The notes beneath the pieces are model-generated. The model made no database searches. It saw only the letters and a list, made by a program, of their open reading frames with translations, and was not told where the DNA came from. Positions 1 through 6,021 of a stretch of 6,021 bases of DNA are shown here, piece after piece. The DNA comes from UBA7803 sp047920935 (GTDB lineage: Bacteria; Pseudomonadota; Gammaproteobacteria; Pseudomonadales; Azotimanducaceae). The first letter of the stretch is position 1. Each line of letters begins with the position of its first letter. Made by a program: the position numbers and the translations under genes. The stretch covers positions 1-6,021 of the forward strand of contig JBLRXD010000280.1 in the NCBI GenBank assembly GCA_047920935.1, given 5' to 3'.

Positions 1-398
1 CCACCCTGCTGCCCGCGGCGTCCGAAGTGGTGTTCGCCGGGCTGCTCACCAGCGGTTACGACCCGCTGGCGCTGTGGCTGTGGGCCACGGCGGGGAACAC
101 CCTCGGATCGGTGATCAACTGGGTCATGGGGCGTTACCTGCTGCATTTTCAGGATCGCCGCTGGTTTCCATTCGCGGTGGACACCCTGGGCCGGGCGCAG
201 CGGTGGTTTCAGCGCTACGGCGTCTGGTCGCTGCTGCTGGCCTGGGCGCCCATTTTTGGCGATCCGCTGACCTTCGTTGCCGGGGTGATGCGGGTGCGCT
301 TCGGGGTGTTCCTGGTGCTGACGGCCATCGGCAAAGGTTCCCGCTACGCCATCCTGCTGGGTCTGGTTGGCTGGATCGGCACGACGCTTGCGACCTGA
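1..398 (+). CDS. yqaA: YqaA-like DedA/SNARE-associated inner-membrane protein, 3' part
   Basis: The gene enters from outside the window. Its frame is open from position 3, giving 131 visible residues before TGA at 396-398. The first visible residues, TLLPAASEVVFAGLLTSG, followed by GNTLGSVINWVMGR and later a WAPIFGD and a KGSRYAIL block, match what I remember of E. coli YqaA in the same order. YqaA is about 140 residues, so only a short N-terminal piece is missing. At least three hydrophobic segments are visible (roughly residues 9-30, 70-85 and 95-128), consistent with an inner-membrane protein of the DedA/VTT superfamily. Some members of that superfamily move undecaprenyl phosphate or phospholipids across the membrane, but the job of YqaA itself is not established. 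A GTG at 27 is internal and would cut off the conserved SEVV region, so it is not the real start. The next gene follows 31 nt downstream on the same strand. Confidence 0.88.
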   Translation, partial: TLLPAASEVVFAGLLTSGYDPLALWLWATAGNTLGSVINWVMGRYLLHFQDRRWFPFAVDTLGRAQRWFQRYGVWSLLLAWAPIFGDPLTFVAGVMRVRFGVFLVLTAIGKGSRYAILLGLVGWIGTTLAT

Positions 399-413
399 CG
401 GCCCCAGGCCGTC
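397..413 (+). repeat. Perfect 7-bp GC-rich hairpin just after the yqaA-like stop
   Basis: GACGGCC (397-403), loop CCA (404-406) and GGCCGTC (407-413) form a perfect inverted repeat. It starts inside the TGA stop codon and ends 4 nt before the Shine-Dalgarno of the next gene. No run of T follows, so it is not a canonical intrinsic terminator. It could stabilise the upstream mRNA end, limit readthrough into the peptidase gene, or be a chance product of high GC content. The structure is seen directly; any role is inferred. Confidence 0.5.
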
Positions 414-417
414 GATC

Positions 418-423
418 GGAAGG
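418..423 (+). promoter_or_regulatory. Shine-Dalgarno deciding the GTG start of the zinc peptidase
   Basis: GGAAGG lies 6 nt before GTG at 430-432. The frame is open further upstream to a TTG at 367 inside yqaA, but the GTG has the better-placed ribosome site and gives a protein beginning MKIFTCGACG, directly at the zinc ribbon. I therefore prefer 430. Confidence 0.7.
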
Positions 424-429
424 CGTTCA

Positions 430-1524
430 GTGAAGATATTTACCTGCGGTGCGTGCGGGCAGACGGTGTACTTCCACAACGTGGCGTGCTCGCGCTGCGG
501 TCATCTGCTCGGCTTCGTGCCCGAAGCGCTGTCGCTGGCAGCGTTCGAAACCGCCGGCGAAGGCCTGTGGCGACCCGTGGGCAGCGACTTGCCCCCCGAC
601 GTCCACCGTGCCTGCGGCAATTACGCCGAGCACGCGGCCTGCAACTGGATGGTGCCCGCTGCCGATCCGCATCCGCTGTGCCGCGCCTGTCGCCTCAACC
701 GCACCATTCCCGACCTGTCGGTACCGGGTTCCCTCGGGTTGTGGCAGCGATTGCAGATGGAGAGAAACCGGCTGGTGTACTCGGTGCTGCGCCTGCGGCT
801 GCCGCTGCAGAGCAGGCAGGAAGCACCAGACACCGGGTTGGCGTTCGACTTTCTCGCCAGCCCCGACCCGAACTTCCGCGAAGGCGGGGGCGTCACCATC
901 GGTCATGACCACGGGGTGATCACCCTGGACATCGCTGAAGCCGACGATGCGGTGCGCGAACGCGTCCGTCAGGATATGGCCGAGCCCTATCGCACCGTGC
1001 TCGGGCACTTTCGTCACGAGTCCGGACACTTCTACTGGGATAGGCTGGTTCGCAATACGCCCTGGCTGGCCGCGTTTCGGCAGCGATTCGGCGATGAGCG
1101 CCGCGACTATCAGCAATCGCTGGCGCGCCATTACCACAGGGGGCCAGCCCCGGGCTGGGAGGCGGGGTTCGTCAGCAGCTACGCAAGCAGCCATCCGTGG
1201 GAAGACTGGGCGGAAACCTGGGCCCACTATCTGCACATCGTCGACACGCTGGAGACGGCCTGGCAGTTCGGCCTGCGGCTGGCGCCGCGGGTGCAGGAGT
1301 CGGCCAATCTGGCGGTGGACGCCTGGTTCGACCCGTACGTCAGCGACGACTTCGAGCAGCTCATCGACTACTGGCAGCCGGTGACGGCGGCGCTGAACAG
1401 CCTCAACCACAGCATGGGCCAGCCGGACGTTTATCCGTTCGTGCTGACGCCTGTGGTGATCGACAAACTCGAGCTGGTTCACCACATCATCCGCCAGCAG
1501 GCGGCAACAGCCGGGTGCCCGTGA
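430..1524 (+). CDS. Zinc-ribbon putative zinc-binding metallopeptidase (COG4307 / Peptidase_Mx-like)
   Basis: The protein has 364 residues from the GTG start. It begins with a zinc-ribbon-like pair of knuckles (C6-x2-C9 and C20-x2-C23), then has a second cysteine group (C62, C71, C84 and C87, the last two as CRAC). The catalytic signature HESGH lies at residues 196-200, inside GHFRHESGHFYWD, so H196 and H200 would bind zinc and E197 would act as general base. About 55 residues on, a helix reading HPWEDWAETWAHY (255-267) carries E258 and E262, candidates for the third zinc ligand as in gluzincins. I recognise the layout as the family called putative zinc-binding metallo-peptidase (recalled as PF10005 plus PF15887). 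Its substrate and role are unknown to me. There is no signal peptide or membrane segment, so it should be cytosolic. It lies 31 nt after the yqaA-like gene and 68 nt before the GAF/PP2C/STAS gene, all on one strand. Family confidence is high. Actual proteolytic activity is inferred from the motif only. Confidence 0.88.
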   Translation: MKIFTCGACGQTVYFHNVACSRCGHLLGFVPEALSLAAFETAGEGLWRPVGSDLPPDVHRACGNYAEHAACNWMVPAADPHPLCRACRLNRTIPDLSVPGSLGLWQRLQMERNRLVYSVLRLRLPLQSRQEAPDTGLAFDFLASPDPNFREGGGVTIGHDHGVITLDIAEADDAVRERVRQDMAEPYRTVLGHFRHESGHFYWDRLVRNTPWLAAFRQRFGDERRDYQQSLARHYHRGPAPGWEAGFVSSYASSHPWEDWAETWAHYLHIVDTLETAWQFGLRLAPRVQESANLAVDAWFDPYVSDDFEQLIDYWQPVTAALNSLNHSMGQPDVYPFVLTPVVIDKLELVHHIIRQQAATAGCP

Positions 1525-1537
1525 ATTTGCCCTCACC

Positions 1538-1573
1538 GCGGCGGAAAGGATACTGTTGACGGCGATCCGCCGC
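1538..1573 (+). repeat. 8-bp inverted repeat in the leader of the GAF-PP2C-STAS gene
   Basis: GCGGCGGA (1538-1545) pairs perfectly with TCCGCCGC (1566-1573) across a 20-nt loop. The repeat fills most of the 68-nt gap between the peptidase stop and the next GTG start. It leaves the Shine-Dalgarno at 1582-1587 free and has no T-run, so it does not look like a terminator. The loop holds TTGACG (1556-1561), which resembles a -35 box, but no convincing -10 box follows at a suitable distance. It could be an operator or RNA leader stem. High GC makes chance pairing plausible. Confidence 0.35.
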
Positions 1574-1581
1574 CCGATACC

Positions 1582-1587
1582 GGGAGA
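1582..1587 (+). promoter_or_regulatory. Shine-Dalgarno deciding the GTG start of the GAF-PP2C-STAS gene
   Basis: GGGAGA lies 5 nt before GTG at 1593-1595. An in-frame TGA at 1557-1559 leaves no earlier start codon. The first in-frame ATG codes for Met189 and would remove the whole GAF domain. The GTG start is therefore well supported. Confidence 0.75.
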
Positions 1588-1592
1588 AATAC

Positions 1593-3473
1593 GTGGAACG
1601 TGCCGCCTTCCCTGACAACGAGGCAGCCAGGCTCGCAGCGCTGCAGGAGTACGAGATTCTCGATACCCTGCCCGAACCGGCCTACGACGACATCAGCCGG
1701 GTGGCGGCGCAGATCTGCGGCACGCCCATCGCGCTGATCACGCTGATCGACGAAAACCGCCAATGGTGCAAGGCGCGGGTCGGCCTCGATCTGCAGGAAA
1801 CGCCGCGTGACGAGGCGTTCTGCGCCCACGCGATACTCGAGCCCGACGCCCTGCTGGTGGTGGAAGATACCCTGCAGGATCCGCGCTTCGCCGACGATCC
1901 GCGCGTCACCGGCGATCCCGGCATCCGCTTCTACGCCGGCGCGCCGCTGGTGACCGCCGACGGCCACGCGCTGGGCAGTTTGTGCGTGATCGATCGGCAG
2001 CCGCGAAAGCTCGATGCCGCGCAGCGGGAGTCCCTGCAGGCGCTGGCGCGGCAGGTGGTCGCCCAGCTGGAGTTGCGGCGCGCGCTGCGCACCATCGAGC
2101 GCGACTCCCAGACGCTGGCTGCGGCTAATGCGGAGCTCGAGCGCCGCAACGTGCAGATGATTCGCTCCCGGGACGAGCTGGCGTCCATGTGCCGCCTGCT
2201 CGAAGACCACGCTTCTTCCATGGAGCGCGATCTCAATCGCGCCGAAATCATCCAGCGCTCGCTGCTGCCTCACGAGGTGCCCAAGCTCAAGGATGTCTGC
2301 CTGCACTCCCTGTATCGACCCGGGCACAACATCGGCGGCGATCTGTTCGACGTGGTGGTGGTGGACGAGCGTTATCTGGTGTTGGTGATGGCCGACGCGG
2401 CCGGGCACGGCGTCAGCGCCGCGTTGATTTCCATGTTGTTCAAACACCGCCTGCAGGTGACCGGTGAGCACGGGCGGCCTTACCGGCCTTGCGAAGCGCT
2501 CAGCCGGCTCAACGACGCCATGCAGATCGACAAACCGGCCCCCGGTGTCTTCGTCACCGCGACCTATTGCCTGTTCGACATGGAACAGCGCTCATTGCTG
2601 GCGGCCTCCGCCGGGCATCCGCCGCTGATCTGGCTGAGCGCCGCTGGCGAGACCAGGCTGCTGGCGCATACCGGCCCTGCGCTCGGTCTGTACGCCGGCG
2701 CTCAGTACGGTGAGCATAGCGTCAAGCTGGGTCACGGCGATCGGCTGCTGCTGTACACCGATGGCCTGTTCGGCAGCGTCAGCGGGCCTGCGGCTTTCAC
2801 CCCCGAGACCATCGCCGAGGCGCTGCGCGCCGTCACCGCCGATGGCAACCTGCTGGCCAAGCTGTTGGCGAACCTCACCGGCGGCGCGGCGGTGGAAGAT
2901 CAGGACGACGTGTCGATGATCCTGCTCGAAGCCGCGGCTGGCGAGAGTCATCTCGACGAGCCCGTGGATCTGGCCTCACCTCGCGCGGCTGGCCAACAGG
3001 AGTCGGCGCAGCTCAGCTACGCCGAAGCCGACGACGTCACCTTCCTGGCGTTGGAAGGCCGGGTCAGCTGGCTGTGCGGCCAGGCGCTGCTGGAAGCCGC
3101 GCTGCTGGTGATCGACAGCGGCCGGCCGCTGATCATCGATCTGCAGCGCTGCGACTACCTCGACAGCACCATGCTGGGCACGCTCCACGAGCTGGTGCAA
3201 CGCGCAGCGGCGCGCGGCAGCCGGCTGTCGATCCAGAACGTCGGGCCGTCCCTCGAGGAAGCCTTTCGCGAACTCAGCATGGGCGTGGTGCTCGAGCGCA
3301 TGGTGGGCGATGCCTTGCCGGTGCCCGAGCAACGCCGCCAGGTTCGCCTGCCCCAGCACAGCAGCGGCGTGCACCAGGAGCGGCTGCTGCGCGCCCACCA
3401 GGTGCTGGCGGAGCTGTCGGAAGAAAACCGCAAAGAGTTCAACCCCGTCATCGAAGCCCTGCGCTCCAGCTGA
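1593..3473 (+). CDS. GAF sensor - SpoIIE/PP2C serine phosphatase - STAS fusion protein
   Basis: The protein has 626 residues. Residues about 20-165 are a GAF domain of the ILDTLPE...FCAHAI...FYAGAPL...GSLCVID type, ligand unknown. Residues about 160-222 are charged and heptad-like, probably a coiled-coil linker. The PP2C/SpoIIE phosphatase domain runs from QRSLLP (221-226) to about 446. It has GGDLFD (248-253), ADAAGHG (267-273), AGHPP (340-344), YTDGL (388-392) and DQDDVSM (436-442), so the metal-binding aspartates D253, D268, D390 and D438/D439 appear intact. After a linker, residues about 480-572 are a STAS domain with DYLDSTMLG (521-529). S525 sits where anti-sigma-factor antagonists are phosphorylated. 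A 54-residue charged tail follows. By family knowledge, such phosphatases dephosphorylate STAS antagonists to release them to bind an HATPase anti-sigma kinase. Here phosphatase and antagonist are one chain. There is no signal peptide or membrane segment, so it is probably cytosolic. No kinase, sigma factor or anti-sigma gene is visible nearby, so the output is unknown. Domain calls are strong; the regulated pathway is not known. Confidence 0.93.
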   Translation: MERAAFPDNEAARLAALQEYEILDTLPEPAYDDISRVAAQICGTPIALITLIDENRQWCKARVGLDLQETPRDEAFCAHAILEPDALLVVEDTLQDPRFADDPRVTGDPGIRFYAGAPLVTADGHALGSLCVIDRQPRKLDAAQRESLQALARQVVAQLELRRALRTIERDSQTLAAANAELERRNVQMIRSRDELASMCRLLEDHASSMERDLNRAEIIQRSLLPHEVPKLKDVCLHSLYRPGHNIGGDLFDVVVVDERYLVLVMADAAGHGVSAALISMLFKHRLQVTGEHGRPYRPCEALSRLNDAMQIDKPAPGVFVTATYCLFDMEQRSLLAASAGHPPLIWLSAAGETRLLAHTGPALGLYAGAQYGEHSVKLGHGDRLLLYTDGLFGSVSGPAAFTPETIAEALRAVTADGNLLAKLLANLTGGAAVEDQDDVSMILLEAAAGESHLDEPVDLASPRAAGQQESAQLSYAEADDVTFLALEGRVSWLCGQALLEAALLVIDSGRPLIIDLQRCDYLDSTMLGTLHELVQRAAARGSRLSIQNVGPSLEEAFRELSMGVVLERMVGDALPVPEQRRQVRLPQHSSGVHQERLLRAHQVLAELSEENRKEFNPVIEALRSS

Positions 3474-3484
3474 CTCGCGCCCGG

Positions 3485-4777
3485 TTACTCCGCTGCCACC
3501 TCGCGCTCGATGACGTCGGCGTACTTGGCCAGCGCCGCCTCCTCGCGGCGGATCAGGTGGTACTCGGGAAACGCCTCGTCGCTGGCCTGATAGCGCCCCA
3601 GCAACTGCCGCGCGACGGTGACCTTGTGCACTTCCGTGGGGCCGTCGGCGAGACCCATGTGGAACGAATCCAGCACCCCGGCGGCGAACGGCATCTCGGT
3701 CGACAGCCCCAGCGAGCCGTGAATCTGCAGCGCCCTGGCGAATACGTCGTGGTACACCTTGGGCATCTGCGCCTTCACTGCGGAAATATCGGCGCGCACC
3801 GCACGGTAATCCTTGAGCTTGTCGATCTTCCAGGCGGTGCGCAGCACCAGCAGCCGGAACTGCTCGATGTCGATCCAGGAGTCGGCGATCATCGCCTGCA
3901 CCAGCTGCTTCTGGGCCAGCGCCTCGCCCTGGGTGGTGCGCGACAGGGCGCGGCTGCACATCATGTCGAAGGCCTTCTGCATCTTGCCCATGGTGCGCAT
4001 GGCATGGTGAATGCGGCCGCCGCCAAGGCGCGTCTGCGCCACCACGAACCCCTGCCCGGGCTCGCCCAGCAGGTGATCGCGCGGGATGCGCACGTCGCTG
4101 TAGCGAATGTAGGCGTGGTCGCCTTCCAGTTCGTAACCCACCGCGGTGTTGCGCACGATGTCGATGCCTGGCGTGTCGGACGGCACGATGAACATGGACA
4201 TACGCTGGTAGGGCGGCGCTTCCGGGTCGGTCACCGCCATGACGATCAGGAACGATGCGTAGCGGGCGTTGGAAGAGAACCATTTCTCGCCGTTGATCAC
4301 CCACTGGTCGCCGATCAGCTCGGCGCGGCAGGTGAAAACCTTCGGATCGGCACCCCCTTGAGGTTCGGTCATCGAGTAGCACGAGCAGATCTCGTTGTTG
4401 AGCAGCGGCTCGAGGTAGCGCTGCTTCTGCTCGTGGGTGCCGTAGTGGGCGAGGATTTCGGCGTTGCCGGAATCGGGAGCCTGGCAACCGAAAACCACCG
4501 GCGCGCACTTGGCCCGGCCGAGAATCTCGTTCATCAGCCCAAGCTTCACCTGCCCGTAGCCCTGGCCGCCGAGTTCCGGGCCCAGGTGGCAGGCCCACAG
4601 GCCGCGGCGCTTGACCTCTTCCTGCAGCGGCGGAATCAGTCTGGCGCGCTTGGGGTCGGTGAAGTCGTTGGGGTGGCCGAGGATGAAATCCAGCGGCTCG
4701 ATTTCTTCGCGGACGAATTCGTCCATCCAGTCGAGCTTCTGCTGAAACTCGGGGTCGGTCTCGAAATCCCAGGCCAT
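3485..4777 (-). CDS. Acyl-CoA dehydrogenase family protein (ACAD10/11-like)
   Basis: This is a complete 430-residue FAD enzyme, a usual length for soluble acyl-CoA dehydrogenases. It would oxidise an acyl-CoA to the 2,3-enoyl-CoA and pass electrons to electron-transfer flavoprotein in the cytosol. Visible landmarks are LGPELGGQGYGQ (65-76) in the N-terminal helical domain, the flavin/substrate-binding SMTEPQGGAD (135-144), INGEKWFSSNA (161-171) in the beta domain, LGGGRIHHAMR (251-261), and QIHGSLGLSTEMP (351-363) with ADGPTEVHK (377-385) in the C-terminal domain. The last motif carries Asp378 where medium-chain enzymes have the catalytic Glu of the YEGT motif. I remember the ACAD10/11 group also having an aspartate there. 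Chain length and substrate cannot be told from sequence. The ATG start has GGGAG (complement of 4782-4786) 4 nt upstream, with GAGG slightly further up. The gene follows the ABC permease by 63 nt on the same strand and converges on the PP2C gene with 11 nt between stops. No other beta-oxidation gene is in view. Confidence 0.93.
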   Translation of the reverse strand: MAWDFETDPEFQQKLDWMDEFVREEIEPLDFILGHPNDFTDPKRARLIPPLQEEVKRRGLWACHLGPELGGQGYGQVKLGLMNEILGRAKCAPVVFGCQAPDSGNAEILAHYGTHEQKQRYLEPLLNNEICSCYSMTEPQGGADPKVFTCRAELIGDQWVINGEKWFSSNARYASFLIVMAVTDPEAPPYQRMSMFIVPSDTPGIDIVRNTAVGYELEGDHAYIRYSDVRIPRDHLLGEPGQGFVVAQTRLGGGRIHHAMRTMGKMQKAFDMMCSRALSRTTQGEALAQKQLVQAMIADSWIDIEQFRLLVLRTAWKIDKLKDYRAVRADISAVKAQMPKVYHDVFARALQIHGSLGLSTEMPFAAGVLDSFHMGLADGPTEVHKVTVARQLLGRYQASDEAFPEYHLIRREEAALAKYADVIEREVAAE

Positions 4778-4840
4778 GGTGCTCCCGCCTCGATTGATCG
4801 TTGGTGTTGCTTAAGCTTACCTGCTTCTGGCTGACGGATG

Positions 4841-5782
4841 TCACAGCTCGGCGTTGCGCTGGCGAAACCAGACGGTGGCGGCGAGGAACCCGACAGCGAT
4901 TGCCAGCCCGAGCCACAGCTCGCCCTGGAGCAGCAGAGCAAGCTGCTCGGGGAGCCCGACGCCGGCCTGACCCTCGCCACCGAACCAGGGCGGCGGCCGG
5001 GGCAGGGCGCGGAACGCCAGATGATCAACAATGGCGGCGCGCAAGGTCGCACTGCCCAGCAGCGCGGCTTCCAGCACCACCAGCAGCAGCGGAATCAGCG
5101 CCGCCCACAGCAACGGCACCCGGGGCGCCGCGGCGGACACTAGCAGCAGCCAGGCGTATACCGGCAGCGTCCACAGACCCTGCAGCAGGTACCCGAACAG
5201 CAGTTCCAGAGCGCCACGCAGCAGGCCGGCCTGCTGCCACAGGCTGGCCACGCCGCTGGCGCCGCGCATGGCGCCGGCAGCGGAGATCATCAGCAGCAGC
5301 GCCAGCTGGGTGAAGACGACGGCGGCGACGGTCACAAGGGGCGCCACCCATACCGCCAGCACCAGCTTGCTGGCTACCGTCTGGCCGTCGCTGATCGGCA
5401 GCGACTTGTAAAACAGCACGCTGCGGTCTTTGCGCTCGTCGTGAAGGGCGCCGAGCAGCACGAAGATCGCCACCAGCAGGTGGACGAGCTGAAACGGGCG
5501 CGCCACCAGATGACGAGACTGCGCGCTGCGCTCGGCAATCTGCTGGGAACTCCAGGCGGAGACATCCAGCAGCCCCAGCAATCCCTGATCCCATTGGTGC
5601 AGCTGCCGCTCGGTGTGGGTGCCCTGCTGGCGTTCGAAGCTCACGCTCACGTCGGCTTCGCCGCCGGCGAGCAGCGGCAGCGCGATCAGCACCATCAGCC
5701 CGCAAATCACCAGCGGCGTCCACAGGAATCCCGCCTGGTGCTCCCACCACTCGCGCCTGACGAGCGCCACGAAAGGCTTCAT
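4841..5782 (-). CDS. ABC-2 type transporter permease
   Basis: The protein has 313 residues. A short cytosolic start (MKPFVALVRREWWEHQ) leads into about six hydrophobic segments, at roughly residues 20-39, 98-113, 140-167, 190-216, 222-245 and 288-305. Between the first two lies a polar stretch of about 58 residues (40-97), probably on the periplasmic side. Directly after the second segment comes DERKDRSVLFYKSLPISD (115-132), a cytosolic motif I know from ABC-2 permeases, probably the loop that meets the ATPase. This is the membrane half of an exporter or lipid/antibiotic-type transporter. Its cargo cannot be read from the sequence. Its start overlaps the ATPase stop by ATGA (5779-5782), which implies translational coupling and a shared complex. 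GAGGG (complement of 5786-5790) lies just upstream of the ATG. Confidence 0.9.
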   Translation of the reverse strand: MKPFVALVRREWWEHQAGFLWTPLVICGLMVLIALPLLAGGEADVSVSFERQQGTHTERQLHQWDQGLLGLLDVSAWSSQQIAERSAQSRHLVARPFQLVHLLVAIFVLLGALHDERKDRSVLFYKSLPISDGQTVASKLVLAVWVAPLVTVAAVVFTQLALLLMISAAGAMRGASGVASLWQQAGLLRGALELLFGYLLQGLWTLPVYAWLLLVSAAAPRVPLLWAALIPLLLVVLEAALLGSATLRAAIVDHLAFRALPRPPPWFGGEGQAGVGLPEQLALLLQGELWLGLAIAVGFLAATVWFRQRNAEL

Positions 5783-6021
5783 CGGCCCTCGTCCAGCAGC
5801 GCGACGAAGACTTCCGGCAGGCTGGGCGCCGTGACCGTGCCGAGGGCTTCGAGACGGTCGCGCGGCACGCCGTCGAAGATCATCGTGACCCCGGCGGCGG
5901 TGGGTCGCTCGCTCAACGGCCCGAGCCGGCGCGCCTGCTCGGCGGCGGCCGGCGCCGCGTCGAGCCGGCTGAAGCGTTCGGCCAGGGCGGTGCCGCCGAG
6001 CTCGTCGGTGGCGACCACCAG
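5779..6021 (-). CDS. ABC transporter ATP-binding protein, C-terminal end only
   Basis: Eighty residues are visible, open to the edge of the window, so the Walker A, signature and Walker B motifs lie outside. The visible part is the accessory C-terminal region of an ABC-2 type ATPase. It has a strand-like LVVATDELGG, an alpha/beta stretch, and a final APSLPEVFVALLDEGR, matching the common ending SLEEVFVALI of such ATPases. The identification rests on that ending plus the ATGA overlap with a clear ABC-2 permease gene directly downstream. It would energise that permease at the cytosolic face. The GTG at 6018 is internal, not the start. Confidence 0.75.
   Translation of the reverse strand: MVVATDELGGTALAERFSRLDAAPAAAEQARRLGPLSERPTAAGVTMIFDGVPRDRLEALGTVTAPSLPEVFVALLDEGR

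Noticed and set aside
427..1536. A 369-codon antisense open frame over the zinc peptidase gene
   Set aside because: It mirrors the real gene, which has clear zinc motifs and a Shine-Dalgarno. The antisense product shows no family features.
1572..1580. GCCCGATAC, resembling a FliA (sigma-28) -10 box
   Set aside because: There is no TAAA-type -35 element at the required distance upstream.
1533..2471. A 312-codon antisense open frame over the GAF region
   Set aside because: The + strand frame encodes a clear GAF and PP2C domain. The antisense product is unlike any family I know.
4809..4819. Overlapping AT-rich palindromes GCTTAAGC and TAAGCTTA
   Set aside because: They are short and have no long arms or second copy nearby. 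Probably chance.
3074..4834. A 586-codon open frame on the + strand antisense to the dehydrogenase
   Set aside because: It is a shadow of the dehydrogenase coding strand and of the STAS region, with no recognisable motif and a low-complexity Ala/Arg/Gly start.
4814..4845. Possible promoter and CRP/Vfr-like site before the dehydrogenase: GTGACA (complement of 4839-4844), 19-nt gap, TAAGCT (complement of 4814-4819); also TGTGA-N6-TCAGC (complement of 4830-4845)
   Set aside because: The spacer is long, the -10 box is poor and only one half of the TGTGA site fits. Too weak to annotate without transcript start data.
2976..4916. A 646-codon open frame on the - strand crossing the dehydrogenase and the end of the PP2C/STAS gene
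   Set aside because: It overlaps two well-recognised genes in other frames. Its translation is rich in Arg, Ala, Gly and Pro with no domain, as expected from stop-poor shadow frames in GC-rich DNA.
5082..5092. CAGCAGCAG triplet runs in and around the permease gene
   Set aside because: These are leucine-codon runs (CTG on the coding strand) of a membrane protein, not a repeat array.

Overview
The window is a gene-dense piece of a GC-rich bacterial chromosome. Gene style and protein similarity recalled from memory (a YqaA-type membrane protein, a COG4307-like zinc peptidase, a GAF/PP2C/STAS regulator, an ACAD10/11-like acyl-CoA dehydrogenase and an ABC-2 exporter) suggest a gammaproteobacterium close to Pseudomonas. 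That placement is inference. No rRNA, tRNA, insertion sequence, CRISPR array, integrase or attachment site was seen, and no gene-free stretch exceeds 70 bases.

Layout. The left half reads on the + strand: the 3' part of a yqaA-like gene (to 398), a cytosolic zinc-ribbon/HExxH protein (430-1524) and a 626-residue GAF-PP2C(SpoIIE)-STAS protein (1593-3473). The gaps are 31 and 68 nt, so one transcript is possible, but each gap holds a GC-rich inverted repeat. The two complete genes both start with GTG behind a good Shine-Dalgarno. The right half reads on the - strand: the tail of an ABC ATPase (5779-6021, running off the window), its permease (4841-5782, joined by an ATGA stop/start overlap) and an acyl-CoA dehydrogenase (3485-4777, 63 nt downstream). 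The two halves converge with only 11 nt between stop codons 3473 and 3485 and no recognisable terminator.

How they work together. The ATPase and permease form one ABC-2 type transporter of unknown cargo. The dehydrogenase is a catabolic flavoenzyme that may share its transcript, with no clear functional link. The most interesting protein is the GAF-PP2C-STAS fusion: a sensor domain, a coiled coil, a phosphatase with its metal-binding aspartates, and an antagonist-type STAS domain with its phosphorylatable serine. It is a phosphatase joined to the kind of domain such phosphatases normally dephosphorylate. No matching HATPase anti-sigma kinase is encoded here, so the partner must lie elsewhere. 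I see no wholly new multi-gene system. The best leads are this fusion and the unassigned peptidase.
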